Source of the DNA: Streptomyces cucumeris
GTDB taxonomy: Bacteria > Actinomycetota > Actinomycetes > Streptomycetales > Streptomycetaceae
NCBI RefSeq assembly: GCF_024295805.1
Contig: NZ_JANCLX010000003.1
Location: 62,001 to 126,000, forward strand
Direction: 5' to 3'
Length of the DNA: 64,000 nt
Positions 61,157 through 64,000 of this stretch are shown piece after piece (within the stretch, counting starts at the first letter, position 1; each line of letters begins with the position of its first letter). A program made the translations under genes and the position numbers. Below the pieces are notes generated by a model. It searched no databases. It saw only the letters and a list, made by a program, of their open reading frames with translations, and was not told the DNA's origin.

Positions 61157-62617
61157 TCACGGGACGAAGCTGCGCGCGGTGCGGGCGCGCAGCGCGTAGG
61201 GGGTCGTGGCGTCCACGGACACCCGGCCCGGGGGCCGTTCGGTGCCGTGGCGGGCCGCGGCCCACTCCGGAGTCTGGGACGGGTCCATGGGCACCGGCCG
61301 GAACTGCGGCCAGGCCCTGGTGTCGGCACCGAGGTTGCAGCGGGTCAGCAGGGCCCACAGCATGTCCTCGGCGCATCCGATGGCGATGTCGTCGTCGGTG
61401 AAGACCACGGTCTTCACGAACGGGTGGCGGTCCAGCAGTTCGCGGGCGAGCACGTCAAGGGCGCGGTCACCGTCGGCCGACTCCTTCGTCACGGCGACGG
61501 TCAGCAGCAGCATGCCGCCGCCCGCCGCGGCCAGGTGCATGTCCCGCACCCGTACGCCCGCCGCGCGCGGCAGCACCGCACGCAGCGACAGCGCGGCCGA
61601 GAGCGCCCCGGCCGTGCCCAGGATGTGCGACTGCTCGCGGCCCGGCCCGATCACCGCCTGGTACAGCGGTGCGGTCCGGTGGGTGACGGCGGTGACGGTC
61701 AGCACCGGCAGTCCGGTGCGCGCGCCGCCGTCGTAGCCCAGGAACTCGGGGAGGGATCCGGCGGGTCCGGCCCCCGGCAGCGCCTCGTCCGCGAGCGAAC
61801 CGTCCAGGTACCCCTCCAGGACGATCTCGGCCTCCGCGAGTGCCGGGACGGGCTGGGTGAGGGCGGGTGCCGTGGTGACCGGCTGCCCGGCGAGCGCACC
61901 GGCGACGGCCAGCTTGTCCAGACCGCCGGGCAGGAAGCGGGAGCCGAGCGCGGAGGCCACCATCGCGGCGGGCGGCACCCCGATGTTCACGGTGACCGGC
62001 AGCCGCCGGCCGTCCTTGACCGCCCGCTCGTACAACGCCCCGAGCTGACGCCCCGGCACCATCCAGACGGTGAGCCGGGTGCGGTCCAGGACCAGCATCC
62101 GGTGGGCGGACAGCGCGGTCTCGCCCGTCTCCGGGTCCTCGGCACGCACCAGCGCGGCGGTCAGGTACGGGCCCGCGTCGCGCGGGGTGCAGGTGAGCAC
62201 CGGAAGGGACGTCAGGTCCAGTGCGTCACCGGTGATCCGGTGCTCCTGGCAGCCGGGGCCGGTCACCGTCACCGGCGCGGCCCGCGGTCCGGTGGCCTCG
62301 GCCACCAGCCGGTCCGCGGTGTCCGGGGCGGTATGCGCGGGCAGCCCGGGCAGCCAGCGGCGCAGCCGCCGCTCGTCCCCGTACAGCCCCAGCAGGACCG
62401 GGCCGCCGCGCACCCCCGTGTAGAGCACGGCCGGTTCGTCGCGGGACAGACCGGTGGCGGGGACCCCCGCGTAGGTCCGGGCGTAGTGGTCCGCCACCCG
62501 GGTGGGGGCGGTCGGTCCTTCGTGCGCGGGGACGGCGCCGGGGTGCTCCGCGGACAGCTCGGCCAGTGCCGCCCGCAGGGACAGTCCCGGTCCCGGTACC
62601 GCCGTCACCCCGCTCAC
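61157..62617 (-). CDS. UbiD-family decarboxylase
   Basis: A 486-residue protein. The GTG at 62617 overlaps the TrpC-like stop by GTGA. It has the UbiD layout: an N-terminal substrate domain, a prenyl-FMN barrel with VTGPGCQEHRITGDALDLTSLPVL and SAHRMLVLDRTRLTVWMVPGRQLG, the Glu-bearing AEIVLEGYLDGS motif (~260-272), and an HRTAPLYQAVIGPGREQSH segment. UbiD enzymes reversibly decarboxylate unsaturated or aromatic acids using prenylated FMN made by UbiX; no UbiX gene is in the window. Coupling to TrpC- and TrpF-like genes and proximity to the NRPS suggest it decarboxylates a precursor of the peptide. The substrate is unknown. Confidence 0.9.
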   Translation of the reverse strand: MSGVTAVPGPGLSLRAALAELSAEHPGAVPAHEGPTAPTRVADHYARTYAGVPATGLSRDEPAVLYTGVRGGPVLLGLYGDERRLRRWLPGLPAHTAPDTADRLVAEATGPRAAPVTVTGPGCQEHRITGDALDLTSLPVLTCTPRDAGPYLTAALVRAEDPETGETALSAHRMLVLDRTRLTVWMVPGRQLGALYERAVKDGRRLPVTVNIGVPPAAMVASALGSRFLPGGLDKLAVAGALAGQPVTTAPALTQPVPALAEAEIVLEGYLDGSLADEALPGAGPAGSLPEFLGYDGGARTGLPVLTVTAVTHRTAPLYQAVIGPGREQSHILGTAGALSAALSLRAVLPRAAGVRVRDMHLAAAGGGMLLLTVAVTKESADGDRALDVLARELLDRHPFVKTVVFTDDDIAIGCAEDMLWALLTRCNLGADTRAWPQFRPVPMDPSQTPEWAAARHGTERPPGRVSVDATTPYALRARTARSFVP

Positions 62618-63345
62618 CAGGTGTCCCCCCGTCCGCGCTCCAGAGCGGCGAACCAGCCCGGGAGGTCGTCGTGGAGCAGCAGCCCGGTGCCCACCAGCAG
62701 CGCCCGGTAGCCCGCGGTGAGCAGTCCGGCCGCCTGCCCGGGGGTGTGGATACCGCTGGCACTGGCCGGCACCGGGGTGCCGGTGGCCAGGACGGCGGGC
62801 AGCAGGGCGTGGCTGCGGCCGGGGTCGCCGGGATCGCGCTCCCGCTGCCGGATGTCCTTGTTGTTGACGGCGATGACGCACCGGTCGGCGTGGACGACCC
62901 GGGACAGCTCCTCCTCGGAGGTCACCTCGACGAACGGGGTCAGCCCCAGGGACAGCGCGCTCTCGGTGAGCCGGGGCAGGACGGTCCGCGGCAGCAGGCC
63001 CGCGGTGAGCAGGACGGCGGACGCGCCGTCGGCGGCCGCCCCGGCGAGCTGGCGCTCCTTGGTGAGGAAGTCCTTGACCAGCACCGGCAGCCGGGTGGCC
63101 GCCGTCACCTGGGCCAGCAGTGCGGGGTCACCGCCGAACCAGGCACCGGTGACCACCGAGAGCGCCGGTGCGCCCAACGCCTCGTAGATCTCGACCAGTT
63201 GCTCCACCGTACGGCCCCGGAACAGATCGGCGCCGTGGGCGCTGCGCCGCTTCAACTCCATGATCACCGGGGTGCGCGCGCCGAACAGCGCGTCGGCGAA
63301 GGGCGCCGGGCCGGTGCCGGGCACCGGGGCCGGGGCGGCGGTCAT
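62614..63345 (-). CDS. Diverged TrpC-like (indole-3-glycerol-phosphate synthase) protein
   Basis: A 243-residue TIM-barrel protein, shorter than usual because the N-terminal extension is lost. The start at 63345 overlaps the TrpF-like stop by ATGA. Catalytic counterparts present: E30 and K32 (IMELKRRS), K91 (VLVKDFL), E140 (PFVEVTSEEEL), N161 (VNNKDI). The conserved VAESGI motif reads SASGI, so the Glu (E210 in the Sulfolobus enzyme) is Ala196, and the usual VNxRDL is VNNKDI. The normal reaction closes and decarboxylates the anthranilate-derived ring. Loss of that Glu suggests altered chemistry or substrate. It sits between TrpF- and UbiD-like genes. Confidence 0.85.
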   Translation of the reverse strand: MTAAPAPVPGTGPAPFADALFGARTPVIMELKRRSAHGADLFRGRTVEQLVEIYEALGAPALSVVTGAWFGGDPALLAQVTAATRLPVLVKDFLTKERQLAGAAADGASAVLLTAGLLPRTVLPRLTESALSLGLTPFVEVTSEEELSRVVHADRCVIAVNNKDIRQRERDPGDPGRSHALLPAVLATGTPVPASASGIHTPGQAAGLLTAGYRALLVGTGLLLHDDLPGWFAALERGRGDTW

Positions 63346-64000
63346 GACGCGCACCGCACGGTCTCGCGCCGCAGGCGCCAAGCGGCCGACAGGGCGTCGA
63401 CCCGGCTCAGCCGCAGGGTGCCGTCCCCGCCGCGCAGCGCGCTGTCCACGTCCAGACCGCGGAACCCGCTGTGCCCCAGCAGTGCGTCATAGCGCTCGGC
63501 GCCGTCCGCGCTGATGCCCCCGGCCAGCAGGAACGGCAGCTCGGCACGGTCCAGGACCCGAGCGGCGGCGCCGGGGTCCAGCGGGGTGCCGGTGCTGCCG
63601 ACCCGGCCGTCGTCGCCCACCGAGTCGAAGAGGAAGAGATCGGCCCCCGCCCGCCGGTAGGCATCGGCGAACGGTTCCTCGACGGCCTTCCCCTCCCGTA
63701 CGTGGACCACCTTGACCAGGGTGACGTCCGGCAGCGCCGCCCGGATCCGCCGCACCCCGGCCGGGGCCGGGTAGCCGTGCAACTGGACCCAGCGGACGCC
63801 GGAGGCGTCGACCGCCTCCCGCAGCCGCACGGGGTCGTCGAGCAGGGTGACCAGCACCGGTTCCACGGCCATCGCACGGGCGGCGGCCGCCAGTTGGGCG
63901 AACCGCTCCAGCGACAGGTCCCAGCGTCCGCCGGGCACGCCGTACCAGAGCCCGGCCAGTTCCACGGGGAAGCAGGACATCCGCCGTAGCTGGTGGACAT
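63342..64000 (-). CDS. TrpF-like isomerase, 5' end beyond window
   Basis: Partial: the frame is open to the window edge, so the start is not seen. Visible residues match the phosphoribosylanthranilate isomerase barrel: LAGLWYGVPGGRWDLSLERFAQL, WVQLHGYP, LFLFDSVGDDG with the general-acid Asp, a GSTGTPLD phosphate loop (usually GGTG), and LLAGGISADG. The N-terminal ICG catalytic Cys lies outside. The normal role is the Amadori rearrangement in tryptophan synthesis. Streptomyces normally uses PriA for this step and lacks trpF, so a cluster-linked copy points to precursor supply or a new substrate. Translationally coupled to the TrpC-like gene. Confidence 0.82.
   Translation of the reverse strand, partial: VHQLRRMSCFPVELAGLWYGVPGGRWDLSLERFAQLAAAARAMAVEPVLVTLLDDPVRLREAVDASGVRWVQLHGYPAPAGVRRIRAALPDVTLVKVVHVREGKAVEEPFADAYRRAGADLFLFDSVGDDGRVGSTGTPLDPGAAARVLDRAELPFLLAGGISADGAERYDALLGHSGFRGLDVDSALRGGDGTLRLSRVDALSAAWRLRRETVRCAS

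Noticed and set aside
62614..64000. Part of a housekeeping tryptophan operon
   Set aside because: Considered, but the missing Glu in the TrpC-like protein, the UbiD neighbour, the NRPS context and the usual absence of trpF in Streptomyces argue against it. It remains possible until the upstream genes are seen.

Overview
The window looks like a chromosomal arm or accessory region of a Streptomyces-type actinomycete. The sequence is very GC-rich with strong third-position GC bias, GTG and TTG starts are common, Shine-Dalgarno sites are GGAGG-like, and the gene repertoire is typical of the group (GAF-ANTAR protein, LamG and RHS giant secreted proteins, TetR/MarR/IclR/LysR regulators, calerythrin-like EF-hand protein, MbtH and NRPS). 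The species cannot be told from the sequence.

Layout. (1) 1-13.3 kb, mostly minus strand: a LamG-domain secreted protein, then a 2308-residue RHS/YD-repeat polymorphic toxin with a Hint domain and a short Cys/His-rich toxin tip. An overlapping immunity candidate follows, then a scarred tail holding an IS481 transposase remnant and a second small gene between two copies of an ~82-bp repeat with a strong hairpin. (2) 13.6-20.7 kb: small stand-alone genes (GAF-ANTAR regulator, YiaA-like membrane protein, NmrA-like protein, secreted beta-rich protein, TetR/SDR divergent pair, DeoR regulator, DUF35 protein). (3) 20.8-26.1 kb: a beta-oxidation-flavoured block with a TetR regulator, etfB-etfA, a second TetR, an acyl-CoA dehydrogenase and an SDR. 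A 13-bp dyad recurs near the first TetR gene. (4) 26.2-35.2 kb: GNAT, two MarR-like genes, DUF899, two tandem quinone-oxidoreductase-like genes behind a large palindrome, a 50-residue membrane protein, a P450, an acyl-CoA oxidase and an EF-hand protein.

(5) 35.3-48.4 kb: a complete lower pathway from 3-hydroxyanthranilate to central metabolism, in two minus-strand groups. In pathway order these are 3-hydroxyanthranilate dioxygenase, ACMS decarboxylase, 2-aminomuconate semialdehyde dehydrogenase, a RidA-type 2-aminomuconate deaminase, 4-oxalocrotonate decarboxylase, 2-oxopent-4-enoate hydratase, 4-hydroxy-2-oxovalerate aldolase and acylating acetaldehyde dehydrogenase. IclR and LysR regulators lie between the groups and an MHS-type transporter lies beyond. 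A perfect 17-bp palindrome covers the IclR start codon.

(6) 48.5-64.0 kb: part of a nonribosomal peptide gene cluster, all minus strand and cut by the window end. Transcription order is TrpF-like, TrpC-like, UbiD-like, a three-module NRPS (A-T-C-A-T-C-A-T-TE), MbtH, DHA2 exporter, luciferase-like monooxygenase and FMN reductase. Reading the A-domain pockets by eye gives Ser, then Gly, then an unclear residue with some likeness to Trp codes. The TrpC-like protein lacks a glutamate conserved in true indole-3-glycerol-phosphate synthases, and Streptomyces normally has no separate trpF. This cassette is therefore probably specialised metabolism, and it is the most promising candidate for an undescribed system here.
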